DNA from: Luzula sylvatica
Taxonomy: Eukaryota > Streptophyta > Magnoliopsida > Poales > Juncaceae
Direction: 5' to 3'
DNA: 64,000 nucleotides
NCBI GenBank assembly: GCA_946800325.1
Contig: OX326956.1
Span: 24,402,356 to 24,466,355 of the forward strand
Shown here: in pieces, positions 23,746 through 34,482 of the stretch
How positions within the stretch are numbered: position 1 is the stretch's first letter
Layout: each line of letters opens with the position of its first letter
Notes under the pieces: generated by a model
Databases searched by the model: none
What the model was told of the DNA's origin: nothing
What the model saw: only the letters and a program-made list of their open reading frames with translations
Program-made: the position numbers and the translations under genes

Positions 23746-24419
23746 CAGAACCCTAACGCTCTTTACGGATCCAAGCGATTCAGTTGCGGATCCAAGTACG
23801 AATCAACCTGTATTGACCATTAGAGTGTTGTGAAAGAGGATCAGGGTTCAGCTGGATTTCAAGCGGCAAGAATAATGGCGAAAACGAAGGTTTTCTCCGT
23901 GACTACTATACGAGAGAGTGAGAGGGAAAGAGACCATTTCTATTATTTACTTTCTGTTTTCGTACTAACTGCAAAGAAACGGAGAGGTTAAGTGAGATCT
24001 CGTCACAATCGCTTTTGATGAGATCGGACGGTTCACATGTTGCATATCGTGATATGATCCAATGCCCACCGGACCAGACCTGCTCCCATCTTTAATTGCT
24101 ACGAGGCAAAGAACCTCTCTGAGGATTTTGATGTTAACACAACCAAAATAATTGCCCCTAATTAATCCAATTACACCAATACATTCTCAATTAATCGTAA
24201 TTCATAATAACAAATCATTATCCACTGATAACTAACCATATTTCAGAAATATGCGACCATGTTATCCCTAGCTAATCCAATTGACCTCTATACATTCACA
24301 AATAACCCTAATTTTGGACCTATTCACCTTAATCGTTAATCCACAACTAATTAACAACAAATATATCATAATCAATCAAATTCAAAAGAAAAACAATTGA
24401 CCTTAATCCATTTTTCATG

Positions 24420-24760
24420 AAATCGACGTGATTGAGCTTCATCCATCTTGGGCATCCCTTCGACTGCTTGCGACATCAGTAGAGACTGTCAGAGAGGATT
24501 ACTTGCGACATCTTGAAGCCCTTCGCGAGAGAACAATCTCTAAGCCCTATGCCAGAGCACTCTTGAAGCCCTACGCTAATCGCCAGAAAACTTTTGAAGC
24601 CCTTCGCCACTACAAAGAACTCGTCCGTCGCCAGAACACTCCTCTGCCATAACAAACAGTCGCCTATTCCTTCGCTAGAACACTCCTTCGCTAGAGAAAT
24701 CGTCCTTCGCCAGGGAATGAGAATGAGAAGACAATCTGGCAAGAAAGAACGAGAAAGAAG
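24420..24760. other. degenerate GAAGCCCTTCGCCA-type repeats near the outer MULE's right end
   Basis: Words such as TTGAAGCCCTTCGC, CTTCGCTAGAACACTCC and CGTCCGTCGCCAGAACAC recur irregularly. Frames on both strands are open because of the composition. This may be part of the element's transcribed leader. Not called a gene. Confidence 0.35.
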
Positions 24761-25423
24761 TAGAGGTGGGCCGGGCTACAAGTTTGGGTTGTAGCTCGCG
24801 CTCGACTCGATAATAGTTCGATAATAACTCGCTTGATATTAACTCGAAATTAAACGAGCCGAGCCGAGCTAGCTCGAACGCTTATTGAGCCGAACTTGAG
24901 CCAGACTTAGCTCGCTCGTATTAAGTTCGAAAAGAATTTGAGCTCGATTTAAAAAATTAAATACGTTTATCATAATTAATTCATATTATATATATTATTA
25001 TAATTAGAAAATTTTATAAAAAAAAAACTTTATCTCCTTAATAATTCCAAATCAGGTTACAACTTATGTCCTAAAAAAAAATTAACTAAGAAAAACAAAT
25101 TAATAATTCCAAGTCCAAATCCTATTTTTTTTGTGTTTGTGTTGTATGTTTGATTTATTATTGTTATGTTTTAAGATATTTTTGTATTTAAAATATTTTT
25201 TGTTTATTCGCAATTGTTACAATTTTTTGAATTAAAATTCAAGTTGTTTTTTTAATTGAGCTACTGTTGAGCCGAGCCGAGCTAGCTCGAATTAGAACGA
25301 GTCGAGTTTGAGCTTGATTTTTTAGCTCGAACCATAATTCTAAACGGGCCGAGCCAGCTCGAGTAAATTCCGAGCCGAGCTTGAGCTTGGCACAACTCGC
25401 TCGAGCTCGGCTCGTTTGCAGCC
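24761..25423. mobile_element. hAT-like element with GAGCCGAGCTAGCTCG repeats
   Basis: Starts TAGAGGTGGGCC and ends near GTTTGCAGCC, with a probable TSD AAAGAAG (24754-24760 and 25424-25430; 7 bp identical). Blocks of CGAGCCGAGCTAGCTCG flank an AT-rich core (24950-25260). Composition links it to the 12241-12905 element. The right terminus is diverged from the expected TTGCCACCYCTA, so the boundary is less certain. Confidence 0.6.
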
Positions 25424-25768
25424 AAAGAAGAGGTTTATAGAGAAAGAGGCTGCGGGTTAATGGAATTGCGGGTCTGTTAATGGGTTTGTCATGTTAATGG
25501 ATTTTGTGTAAGGGCATTTTGGTCAATACATTTTGAATTTGCATGTTAACTAATTTAGTTTAATGATATTTTAAAGATATGGATACATTTGATATTATGT
25601 AGATTTTGGTAGGATAAATTTGATACTAATTATACTCAGTAGGGATAAATATGATATTATCAACTTAACTGGGATAAATATGTAATAAATTAGTTTAGTA
25701 GGGATATAGCTAAAATTCCCCCTTTTTTTTTATAAGACGTACCTTAATGCATGGTTGATAATGATAAC

Positions 25769-26307
25769 TAGAGCTGGCAAAATCTGACCCGACCCGAAAA
25801 AATGACCCAACCCGAACCCGACCCGACCCGAAAATGTTGACAAGTCAACGACCCGAACCCGAATGACCCGAACCCGAAAGTGACCCGAAACCGAATGACC
25901 CGAAATCCGAACGACCCAAAACCCGAACTAATCCGAACCCGAATGACCTGAAAATTAAAATATTATTCTTAAAATCAATATAATATCGCTAAAATATCTG
26001 GGAATCAATAAAATAAATCTGGAATTAGCCCCGAAAACTAAATTTTTGGAAAATCGAATGATTCGAAATCAAATTTTGCGAAATCCGAATTACCCGAAAA
26101 TCAAAATATCCAAGACCCGAATGACCCGAAAACCGAAACGATCCGGAACCGAATGACCCGAAAACCGAAACGACCCGAACCCGAATGATCCGAAAACAGA
26201 AACGACCCGAAACCAAAACGATCCGAAACCCGAATGACCCGTGACCCGAACGACCCGCAAACCGAAACGATCCGAACCCGATCCGACCCGCCCGATTGCC
26301 ACCTCTA
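25769..26307. mobile_element. non-autonomous hAT with GACCCGAACCCGAA repeats
   Basis: The 539-bp element starts TAGAGCTGGCAA and ends TTGCCACCTCTA. The 8-bp TSD is ATGATAAC/ATCATAAC (25761-25768 and 26308-26315; one mismatch). Dense ACCCGAACCCGAATGACCCG words flank a short AT-rich core (25945-26040). The glycine/arginine/serine-rich frames on the minus strand are shadows of the repeat. It belongs with the 51090-51723 element, which carries the same words reversed. Confidence 0.88.
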
Positions 26308-26679
26308 ATCATAACAAAAACCACCTTTGAATATTCATGAAAGAAACCTCTGCATTGAAATATTGATAACTCATTTAATAAAAGAGATTTTTTTTATTTT
26401 TTTAGTTAAATATATAAATTCAATTTTTCGAAATATAATGTATTTTCCTAATGATCTAGTGTTATATTTTAAAAAAAGTCACTATACATCTAAATTGAAA
26501 ATTTAAATTTGAAATTTGTACCATAAAATTTCTAGAAGAATTTGCCTCGGAAACCACATAGAATCTTCAAAAAATCAATTTGAGAAATTCAATAATTTAT
26601 GCTTTTCAAATTAAAGGAAGAGGAAATAAATTTTGTAATAATAAAACAATAAAAGTAAATGAAATAACAATAACATATT
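26308..26679. other. spacer with a diverged duplicated motif
   Basis: No gene. AATTTGAAATTTGTACCATA...TGCCTCGGAAA (about 26508-26552) has a diverged counterpart ATTTGAAATCTGTACCGTAC...ATCTCGGAA at about 27418-27466. The two flank the dispersed repeat copy between them, so they may be its borders. Confidence 0.35.
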
Positions 26680-27040
26680 ATTCAATATTTTATTAAAAAA
26701 TCATTGTGCTAGCAAATAATTATATCAATAAAATACTTGTTTACAAAATATAAACGTTATTATGCATTTTTATTCAAAATAATTGTAATTAATATTGGAT
26801 TTTATTAAAATATTTATATTCAAACAAACACGTTTCGCATGACAAACATATTACTCGACAACATGTATTTCTTGTGTAAACAAAAGTAACATGCGTCTTG
26901 GATGAAAATAATTATATAAAGCTTTCGACACAAATTCATTAATTTAACAAAAATGCGCAATTCAACATATATGTACACTTTAACACCAACTTAATTTTTT
27001 TCACAAAATAAAAATTTAGTAAGATATCTGAGTAAATTAA
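26680..27040. repeat. dispersed repeat, copy 3, with one satellite unit
   Basis: Positions 26690-26830 match one unit of the ~185-bp satellite (AGCAAATAATTATATCAATA, TTATTATGCATTTTTATTC, TATATTCAAACAAACAC). It is followed by CGACAACATGTATTTCTTGT and AAGATATCTGAGTAAATTAA as in copies 1 and 2. This is likely the unamplified arrangement. Confidence 0.72.
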
Positions 27041-27491
27041 AAAAAACAAGCGATAAATGTTCAAGGGGCTAAACATTTAGACTACATGTAATCAATTTAT
27101 TTAACACGGAGTCCTCCAAAACTATTTGCTTAGTAAGAATTTATCCCAACATATAATTGTACGAGTATTTCTACACAGCATGCTCGCGCAACACGCTCTC
27201 AAATGATCATATGTTGGATATTATATGCAATATATAAAATTAGTTTAACTTAATTCAATCCACATACTACACTTTATCATCCTGCTGTCAATCATATTAC
27301 GAAAACATATTGTGTATAATTACTCATAATTGTACTCATACATATCATTCTTATATTCTCTATTGATTTTTTTGGATTGTATTTGAAAAATAAATATTCA
27401 ACAAAATTGAATACTCATATTTGAAATCTGTACCGTACAATTTGTGGTATGATTTTATCTCGGAATTTCCCCTCTCATTAAAGAGACAATA
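27041..27491. other. spacer, nothing assigned
   Basis: AT-rich, without frames or termini apart from the diverged motif near 27418 described under 26308-26679. Confidence 0.4.
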
Positions 27492-28264
27492 CTAGCGCTC
27501 ATGTGAAGCCACGTCGTCGTTACTGTTCACCCGGTACTGTTCATCCGGATTACTGTTCATCGTGGTTTTTTTTTCCCTTTTTTTATATGGAATTTTATTT
27601 TATTTGACATATGTCTTGTGTTCTAAATAAAATATTTCAATTTTTCATCGTATTAATAAATATAATTTGTATACTATAATTTTACTGTTAATAAAATACT
27701 ATTCACACGAATACTTTTTGTTAGCCTGAGCTGGTATTATTTTTTTTTTGTGCTTATTATAACAGTTTTGATTGGTACCAAGCTGCGTTTTTTTGTGCTT
27801 ATTATAATATTTTTGATTAGTACCAAGCTGCGTCTTTTATGTTTTTTTGTTTGTCTTTTTCAGAATTTTATTTTATTTGACATGTTTTATATTCTAAATA
27901 AAACATTTGAATTTTTCTTTTGGAACATATGATATGTTTTGAGGAGGAAAAAAGTTTACATTTATTGCATAATACTTCTGAGACTATTTAATATCAGGTT
28001 TTTTTTTTAAATTAACATTTATGAAGATTACTTTTGTTTTGCACTTGTAACGTTTTAGATAAAATTATTATTTTATGATCATAAAAGATTTTGAAAAATC
28101 GCAGCGAAGCGCGAGAAATATTTCCATTTTCTTATCAAATAATATATTCCGCAGCGAAATAATATATCAAATAATATATAAAATTATTACTTTTGCTTAT
28201 TATATTATTTCTTATCAAATAATATATCGCGCAGTGAAGCGCGGGCTATTTTCCTAGTCTATAA
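27492..28264 (-). mobile_element. Helitron-like element
   Basis: Read on the minus strand, the right end is TAGACTAGGAAAATAGCCCG with CGCTTCACTGCGCG, homologous to the 5'-type terminus at 15389. The left end finishes GAGCGCTAG followed by T (plus-strand ACTAGCGCTC at 27491), a CTAG|T 3' border. Near that border are GTTACTGTTCACC and ATTACTGTTCATC words. The GCAGCGAAGCGCGAG block is repeated inside (28100, 28152 and 28231). The terminal hairpin is weak. No Rep/helicase. Confidence 0.45.
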
Positions 28265-28454
28265 AGAAGTCGATGAGACTGATATACTAATTTATACACT
28301 TCAAATTAAACGTAGATAAAAAAAATATTTACCGTGTACGTAATACTAAAACAAAGATAAATATATGAATGAAAAATTAATCAATAGCCCAACACATTAA
28401 AGTAACATCAAATTTAACAAAATGAAATATTCAAGTATTCCGCCTCATCAAAGC

Positions 28455-28865
28455 CCACTTAAATCTAAATACTTATTTCAAAAAATCTAAATATCTAAAT
28501 AGAATTTCAATCGTATAGATACGATTTAATCATTTGAGAAGATTGTCGAATAAATTTCATGAATTTTTTTTTTTATCATACTCTTCGTAATACTTAAAAA
28601 AATTTGAAATTCTATTTTTTTGCATTGGATTTATTTTAAATTATATAGATAGGCTTATGATGAACTTTTACTAGGTTTCGAGTTTTTCTTTATTGAAATC
28701 AAAAAAATTGTTGAAAAAGACGGTTGTGAAAATATGTTATTATTTTTGTTAGATAGAAAAATAAAAATTATACAAAATTTATTCTAAATCATTTCTAGAT
28801 GATATAAATCATATTTATACGGTTGAAATTTGATTTTGATATTTAGATTTAACAAAATTTTTGTT
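28455..28865. mobile_element. fold-back MITE-like element
   Basis: AATCTAAATATCTAAATAGA, AATTTCAATCGTATAGATAC and GAATAAATTT on the left are mirrored in order by the reverse complement of the right side (AAATCTAAATATCAAAATC, AAATTTCAACCGTATAAATA, GAATAAATTTTG). The two arms are about 90-100 bp each. No TSD or superfamily-specific terminus was recognised. Confidence 0.45.
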
Positions 28866-29332
28866 GTTGCCCGCGTTGGTCATACAAAAGTGTTGGTCAT
28901 TTATCCTATCTCTATATATACAATGAACTAATAGATTAAACAGTGAGGAAAAGTAATTAACTCAAAAAATTGTTATCGACACAATCAAGATCACTCAAGG
29001 TTCTATAATGTAGTTTGGAGATAGTTAAGTGTAGATTTAACTATATTTTACTCGTTAATCGACCGACTCGAATACCCACATTTTCGGAAGTACCTTACTG
29101 CCAATTTGCATCATTTGGACAGCCGTATTCATGTTCCCGAATGAATCGATTACAATGTTGCCGATATTTGATTTACACATTCTATCAACAATGATAGTTT
29201 CCCTCATAGATTTTTCTAAAATGATTTTGTAGGAGATGAGAAGACATTATATATTCCGAAACTAACAATATTTTTATTAAATCATTGTTATAAAAATAGT
29301 ACTCAGAATAAAATGAATTATTCACATTGGTG
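28866..29332. other. spacer, nothing assigned
   Basis: Slightly less AT-rich between 29030 and 29230 (for example CATTTGGACAGCCGTATTCA), but the frames are short and no family was recognised. It could be an old gene fragment. Confidence 0.3.
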
Positions 29333-30073
29333 GTGTTCGGTGCATGCGGAATAGGGAGGAATAGGAGAATAGAGTGGATTAAATGCTCTGTTCTCGCCGA
29401 ACAGATGTTTCAAAACAAGGAATATCTCGGAATAAAATAGCAGATTAGAGGATTTGAACTATTCCATCTGAAACATGGAATAGTTCTATTCCGTGGCATA
29501 GACATAAATTTAGGACAAAAATACCCACAAGATATTCCATTTAATACTTACGTGGCAAATAAAGAAAAGAAACATTTTCATCTCTCTCTTCCCCTCTCTC
29601 CTGTGCCATGAATCAAGAAAAAAAACCGCTGCCTCTGAGACATTTTTTCCACAGTTCTCCGGTGATCCTCTTGCTAAAATTTTCATCCAAAATCTTTACA
29701 CGAATAGTCTGTTTTTTCTCTCTCGAAAGAGATCACTTTCTCCGTGCTTCTAATGCTATCAGATGAGGCAACAGTGTTAAATATCAATAATGAAAGATTA
29801 ATAAAATATTAAAGAAGATAAATTGAAGAGAGAAAGAGAGATTGAAAACAAGATAAAATGGATTGATTAAATAATTCTTCCTTAAATTACATTGAGTGAT
29901 TACATCTCTATTTATACTAGTTTAAACTCTAATCTAAATCACACACATAAACTAACTTAATCAATCCTAACCATCCATTCTAAACCCACTAACAACACTA
30001 ATAACACTAACTAATTTTAGTTAATCATCTCCATTGCATTATCAATGGACACCTCCATTTATATTCTCTAACA

Positions 30074-31384
30074 GCCCCCCTCAAGCGCAACCGTCGATTC
30101 GGTGACGGTAAGCTTGGCATGAAGATAGCGGAAACGTTTTGTAGATAAAAAAAAAAAAAAAGGAAGAAAATATTTGCACCGGTTCGGTACCGGTTCGTCA
30201 GATTTCTCATCGGGTCAGTTTTGGTTGAAAGAAAAGATTTGGTGCGGTACCGATTTCAGTACATGTGCAGGTCTTTGTAGAGGAATGAGAAGAAAATTAG
30301 AAACGTCATGAGACAGGAGATTGAGATAGTTTTTGTGACGAACTAATGATTTTGGAAAAATTAGGGGTATGTATGTAATGTGGACATTTTAACGGGTTAG
30401 TGGATCTGATTGAAATATTAAGAGTTTCAAAAAAGTTCGTGAAGAAAAGATGAAGATGATGAGTAATGGAATTAAGATGAGAAGATAGTTTAGAGAAAAG
30501 AATTTTTTACCGAGTTTTACTTGAGATTCTGGATAGATGGTACCATATTAGGAGAAGATTGGTCCAATAGAGAAGAAAGAGTACCGGTATTGAATCACAA
30601 GAAGATGGCTACAGGTATGGTACTGTAGCAGAAGAGAAACTGGAGCGGTCCAGTACCGGTACCAAAGTCGAAATTTTGTACCGGCGAAGATTTCGTTGGA
30701 GGAGGTTTCGGTACTGCTATCGGAGATCGAGACGGCGAATTCGTACCATTACCGGGTTTTGGCTGACCCAGTTTTTGCTCCCACCAAAACGTATACATGT
30801 GTAGGATTTCGAGGCTTCGTTGGTACCGTAAGAAGTGCCCGAAGAGATAAGAGTTGCCGATAAGGTACCAGTTTTGGTACCGTTTTGTGCTGAACTTAAA
30901 ACTGGTTTTGTACCGATTTGGACAACGTAGGGTTACTGCACTGTGTACAAGAGAGAGATGACTGGATGGCGATTCATGGCGTGAAGAGAAAAATAGAGAG
31001 GGGAAGGGAAAGAGGAGGTTAGATCTGGATGGTGGGGATTTTTTTTCTTTTTCTTTGTCTTTTTATTTTGCGATATTGGATTAACAAGGGAGACTTTTCA
31101 GAGAAGAAGAAGAGTGAAACTTTTTTTTTTTTTTTTTAGCTACTTGGGCAGTTTTGCATAATCTAAAGTAGAAGAGAGAATGAGAGAGAGTAGTTAATTA
31201 AGGAGGCTTAGCTTGAATATACTTATCTAGTAGAGATTAATGAAAGAAGAGGATTCTTTGATAGAATTTAGGCAGTTTTGCCTTAAAAAAAAAAAAAATC
31301 GAATTTAGAGAATAAGTTTTGAAATTAAAAGAAAAGAGATTTAGGATCTAATTAAGCGTTTGCTTATTATGGCTCATGATACCA
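30074..31384 (-). other. non-coding interior of the LTR element with GGTACCG motifs
   Basis: Contains many degenerate GGTACCG/CGGTACC words (for example GGTTCGGTACCGGTTCGTC near 30180, GGTGCGGTACCGATTTC near 30240, GTCCAGTACCGGTACC near 30645, GGTACCAGTTTTGGTACCG near 30863). There is no open frame longer than about 70 codons and no gag, protease, RT or integrase motif. Its replication would depend on proteins from an autonomous relative. Confidence 0.6.
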
Positions 31385-31615
31385 TGTTAAATATCAATAA
31401 TGAAAGATTAATAAAATATTAAAGAAGATAAATTGAAGAGAGAAAGAGAGATTGAAGACAAGATAAAATGGATTGATTAAATAATTCTTCCTTAAATTAC
31501 ATTGAGTGATTACATCTCTATTTATACTAGTTTAAACTCTAATCTAAATCACACACATAAACTAACTTAATCAATCCTAACCATCCATTCTAAACCCACT
31601 AACAACACTAATAAC

Positions 31616-31830
31616 CAGTGTTTTAAAAACCGGACCGGACCGGCCGGTCCAACCAAAAAAACCGGACCCGGACCGAAAAACGGTTTGGTTTGACAATTGG
31701 ACCGTATATGCAATTAAACCAGACAAAACCATTTGAACCGGACGGTTTTTACGTAAAACCGGATCGAACCGGATAAGATAAACCGGCCGGTTTCTTCATT
31801 TTGTTTTCTCCCAGAATTGAGTTCCTTCTT

Positions 31831-31865
<35 letters not shown>

Positions 31866-33321
31866 TATGTCATTTTCGATTTTTCATTTCGTTCGTCTCT
31901 CCAGGAATCATCAGTTCTCCCCCTCTCCAGATCCCAATCGTCTGCAAATCTGGGCGATTCTTTATTTCTTTATTTTCATCTTGTCTTTTGATGTAGAAAT
32001 CCTTGTTCATTTGTAGCAGGTTAGTGTTGTTTTGTAGAAAACGATTTTAGTTGTTCTGCTATGGATTTTGCTTCGAAATTCGAATTGATTAGTACTGTTT
32101 TGCAACGTATCTAGTATCGATTTCGGCTAAAACGATTATTGTTCTTAGATTTTTGGGGAAAGGGTGCGTACATAAATATAGTAATTTAGGAGGTTATTCA
32201 TGTAAAATATGCATATTTGAAATCCAATTATTTGAATTTGGTTTGTCCATTGATTGATTTTCAAGGATTGATATTCAAGTGAAGTTCGACCAATTACTGT
32301 TTGAACTTGTTTTGAATTAGGTTTCAGATATGTAATTTGTGTTTTTCAAATTCAAATTTTGATTGGATGTATGTAATAATCTGTGATTGAATATTAATTT
32401 TATTTATCAGACAAGGGCATGGATTGAGAAAGCACCGAGATAATACTAATCTTCATTTTCGAAGGTCAGCGACAAGTAACCAAGTTCTTTTCTATTTCGC
32501 TCCTTGTTAGTATCAATATTTGTTTATTAGTCCGTATTGTAAATGATAAGGGTATAAACTAGTCAAAATAAACCTTTGTTTAATTCGAAAATTCTGAATA
32601 AGATCTCTTATCTAATAAAGGTATTGTTATTTTTAAATGTGTGTTAATTTCTGGATATAATCATAATGCACGTGACTCAGATTCTGAAGATGATAAGGAA
32701 ACGAAAAAATGACCAATTTCATTTTAACATGAAAGAGTGGATGCCCCAATTTCATTCTGATCCAAGAGAGTTCGCACGATTGAAGTTCTATTTTCAGATT
32801 TTTATTTGCAATCATAATTTTTTTTTTCTGAAAGTACTCGGTAAAGTTTATTTTATTATAGTTTTTCCTTTCAGTTTTGTATTTATATTTGGGAATATTT
32901 TTTTGATGCATTCAAATTGTTGAATTTGTATTTATATCAAAAAGTATTTTGGCTATCTATACATATGTATACTATATACATCATGATGACAAGGCAGAGG
33001 TGATCAGGTCCATTTGCGCCGTGAAACTGGTGCAGCACCAAAAAATATTATGGTTGATTCGTATATTGTTTTAATTAAGTTAAATAAATTGTATAGTTAT
33101 ATGTTTGGTATTTATATGTTAATTCGATATTAAACATTGTATTTTCTTATGCTTGAATAATTGAATCGAAACATCAAAATTTTTTGTGACAGATATTAGA
33201 TGTGATAATTTACTTATACTTTCAAACCCGCGATTGAACCGGTTGACCCACCGGTTCGACCAGTGAACCGGTGACCCGAGACTTTGCCGGGTCGATGTCC
33301 GGTCCGGTTTTAAAAACATTG
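31616..33321. mobile_element. hAT element inserted in the LTR
   Basis: The 1706-bp element starts CAGTGTTTTAAAAACCGG. The reverse complement of its right end is CAATGTTTTTAAAACCGG. The 8-bp TSD CTAATAAC is exact (31608-31615 and 33322-33329), and it lies within the LTR's own repeated CACTAATAACACTAAC. Subterminal ACCGGACCGGACC (left) and CGGTTCGACCAGTGAACCGG (right) words mark the ends. The interior has a (CT)n tract (31828-31862) and AT-rich DNA. Short overlapping frames at 32633-32923 on both strands are unrelated to transposases. Non-autonomous. Confidence 0.92.
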
Positions 33322-34482
33322 CTAATAACACTAACTAATTTTAGTTAATCATCTCCATTGCATTATCAATGGACACCTCCATTTATATTCTCTAACAAAC
33401 AGTCGTGAATGCATGATAGATAATTTCGACAAAGAAGGCAAGATTTACCTCTTCAAATCTTACCATTTATGTTCTTTATTTATTTAAAGATTCAAGTTTT
33501 ATAGTTTATATTTATGCCATATGTTATTTCGAATTGATGTTTTGAGTTGAATACAAAAAAAAAACAAATTCAATTGCAGTTTTGAATTCCCACGAATTGA
33601 AGCCCAAACTAACTCTGGTAATGTGGAGAAGCAAAAAATAACTTTGCTAATGAAGTGAGAACCTTGATTTGGATTGTGCTTTATTCATAGTTTGAATTGC
33701 TCAATGTTTGATTATTTGGAATAATAGAGGAGGAACTAAAGGCAACCATTAGAGAAAGCACTTAGTTGAATTTATTCACAAATAACTGTTGGTGTTGTAG
33801 AAGTTGGAGGTATAAGAACATGTTAGGGTGTTATTTGCATAATTACCTCGGAACTGGAGATGTCCAACGAGGTGCCGATTGGGTTAATTGGAGTTTTAGG
33901 GCTAATTGGGACTTGTGATTAATTTAACTGGTAGTCTGGTACCTCATTGTCAACTGATACCATATCGTCAACTGGTACCGTATGTGATAACGAGGTTCCT
34001 TCAGAGCTTTAATAGGTTTTTCTAATTCATCCGAAGTTGAAATCAATATCGAACTGGCGAAAATAGTACTGAAATTGATAGTGAAAATTGGTACCGAAAT
34101 TGGTAGCGATTCGGTGCCGAAACTGCTATGAAAGTCGTGTCGAAACTGATTTCATCGGTACCGAATTTGTGTTGGATTAATTATAATAACTGAGGTTTAC
34201 CATTGTATTTGGATTAATTGTAATAATTGCGATTTTTTATTATTGTATTCGAGTTAATTGTAATGAACTGGTACATAATTTATGTTACATTTATCAATTA
34301 ATTATGTTAATTGTGATAATTAATCAAATGCAAAAGTAAGGGTATTTTGGTCATTGTTACTATTTGTAGTATTTTAATCTACTTTCTTATTCTCTCTTTT
34401 TTGCCGAACGGAGATGGAATAAAATGGTTTAGTAGATTATTTTCTATTCCGCTAATCCTCTATTCCACACCTTGCCGAACAG

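Larger units (their letters stand above)
21269..24087. mobile_element. nested MULE (Pack-MULE candidate), 2.8 kb
   Basis: Termini GGAAGCGGGTCTGGTCCGGT and the reverse complement GGGAGCAGGTCTGGTCCGGT begin ~130-bp inverted repeats that continue through TGGGCATTGGAYCATATCAC, CCGTCCGATCTCATC and AACCTCTCCGTTTC. The 9-bp TSD ATCTTTAAT is exact (21260-21268 and 24088-24096), which is diagnostic for Mutator-type transposition. No transposase is present. Instead the interior holds exon-like sequence on the minus strand with GT-AG borders (23025-23093 and 23624-23745), a (CT)n tract (21542-21614) and a ~58-bp direct duplication (22886-22995). Confidence 0.85.
19152..25723. mobile_element. ~6.6-kb Mutator-like element, non-autonomous, host to nested elements
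   Basis: The left end (19152-~19330) reads AATTCTCCTGTATCCAGTAT...CATATTTATCC and ...CTAATATCAAATTTG. The reverse complement of 25723-~25505 reads in the same order, AATTTTAGCTATATCCCTAC...CATATTTATCC and ...TTAGTATCAAATTT. These are inverted repeats of about 170-200 bp, as in MULEs. A 9-bp TSD TTTTTTTTA is possible on both sides, but it is simple sequence. Inside are a tandem array, another MULE (21269-24087) and a hAT (24761-25423). No MuDR transposase frame is visible, so it needs help in trans. Confidence 0.65.
29775..33397 (-). mobile_element. small non-autonomous LTR retrotransposon (TRIM/SMART-like)
   Basis: Two 299-bp LTRs: 29775-30073, and 31385-33397 minus the hAT inserted inside it. 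They begin TGTTAAATATCAATAATG and end TATTCTCTAACA on the plus strand. The 5-bp TSD AACAG is exact (29770-29774 and 33398-33402). On the minus strand the LTR at 31385 is followed by TGGTATCATGAGCC, a tRNA-Met-type primer-binding site, and the LTR at 29775 is preceded by a G-rich polypurine tract GAGGGGGG (30074-30082). The element therefore reads right to left. The interior (30074-31384, 1.3 kb) has no gag or pol. The LTRs are nearly identical, so insertion was recent. Confidence 0.9.
29333..34482. mobile_element. outer TIR element disrupted by an LTR retrotransposon
   Basis: The left end TGTTCGGTGCATGCGGAATA...GAGGAATAG and the reverse complement of the right end TGTTCGGCAAGGTGTGGAAT...AGAGGATTAG are imperfect inverted repeats. 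Both are rich in GGAATAG words (...CTATTCCGC at the right). Without the nested LTR element the unit would be about 1.5 kb. The ends recall PIF/Harbinger-like or hAT-like termini, but no convincing TSD was found, so the superfamily is open. The right part (33900-34170) carries GGTACCGAAATTGGTA-type words like the LTR element's interior. Confidence 0.5.

Noticed and set aside
26025..26324. 99-codon Gly/Arg/Phe/Ser-rich frame on the minus strand
   Set aside because: Shadow of the ACCCGAACCCGAA repeat of the 25769-26307 hAT. A sister frame exists in another phase.
32633..32923. Overlapping frames of 85 and 92 codons on opposite strands
   Set aside because: Both lie in the AT-rich interior of a hAT with exact TSD. 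Mutual overlap and lack of domains argue against coding.
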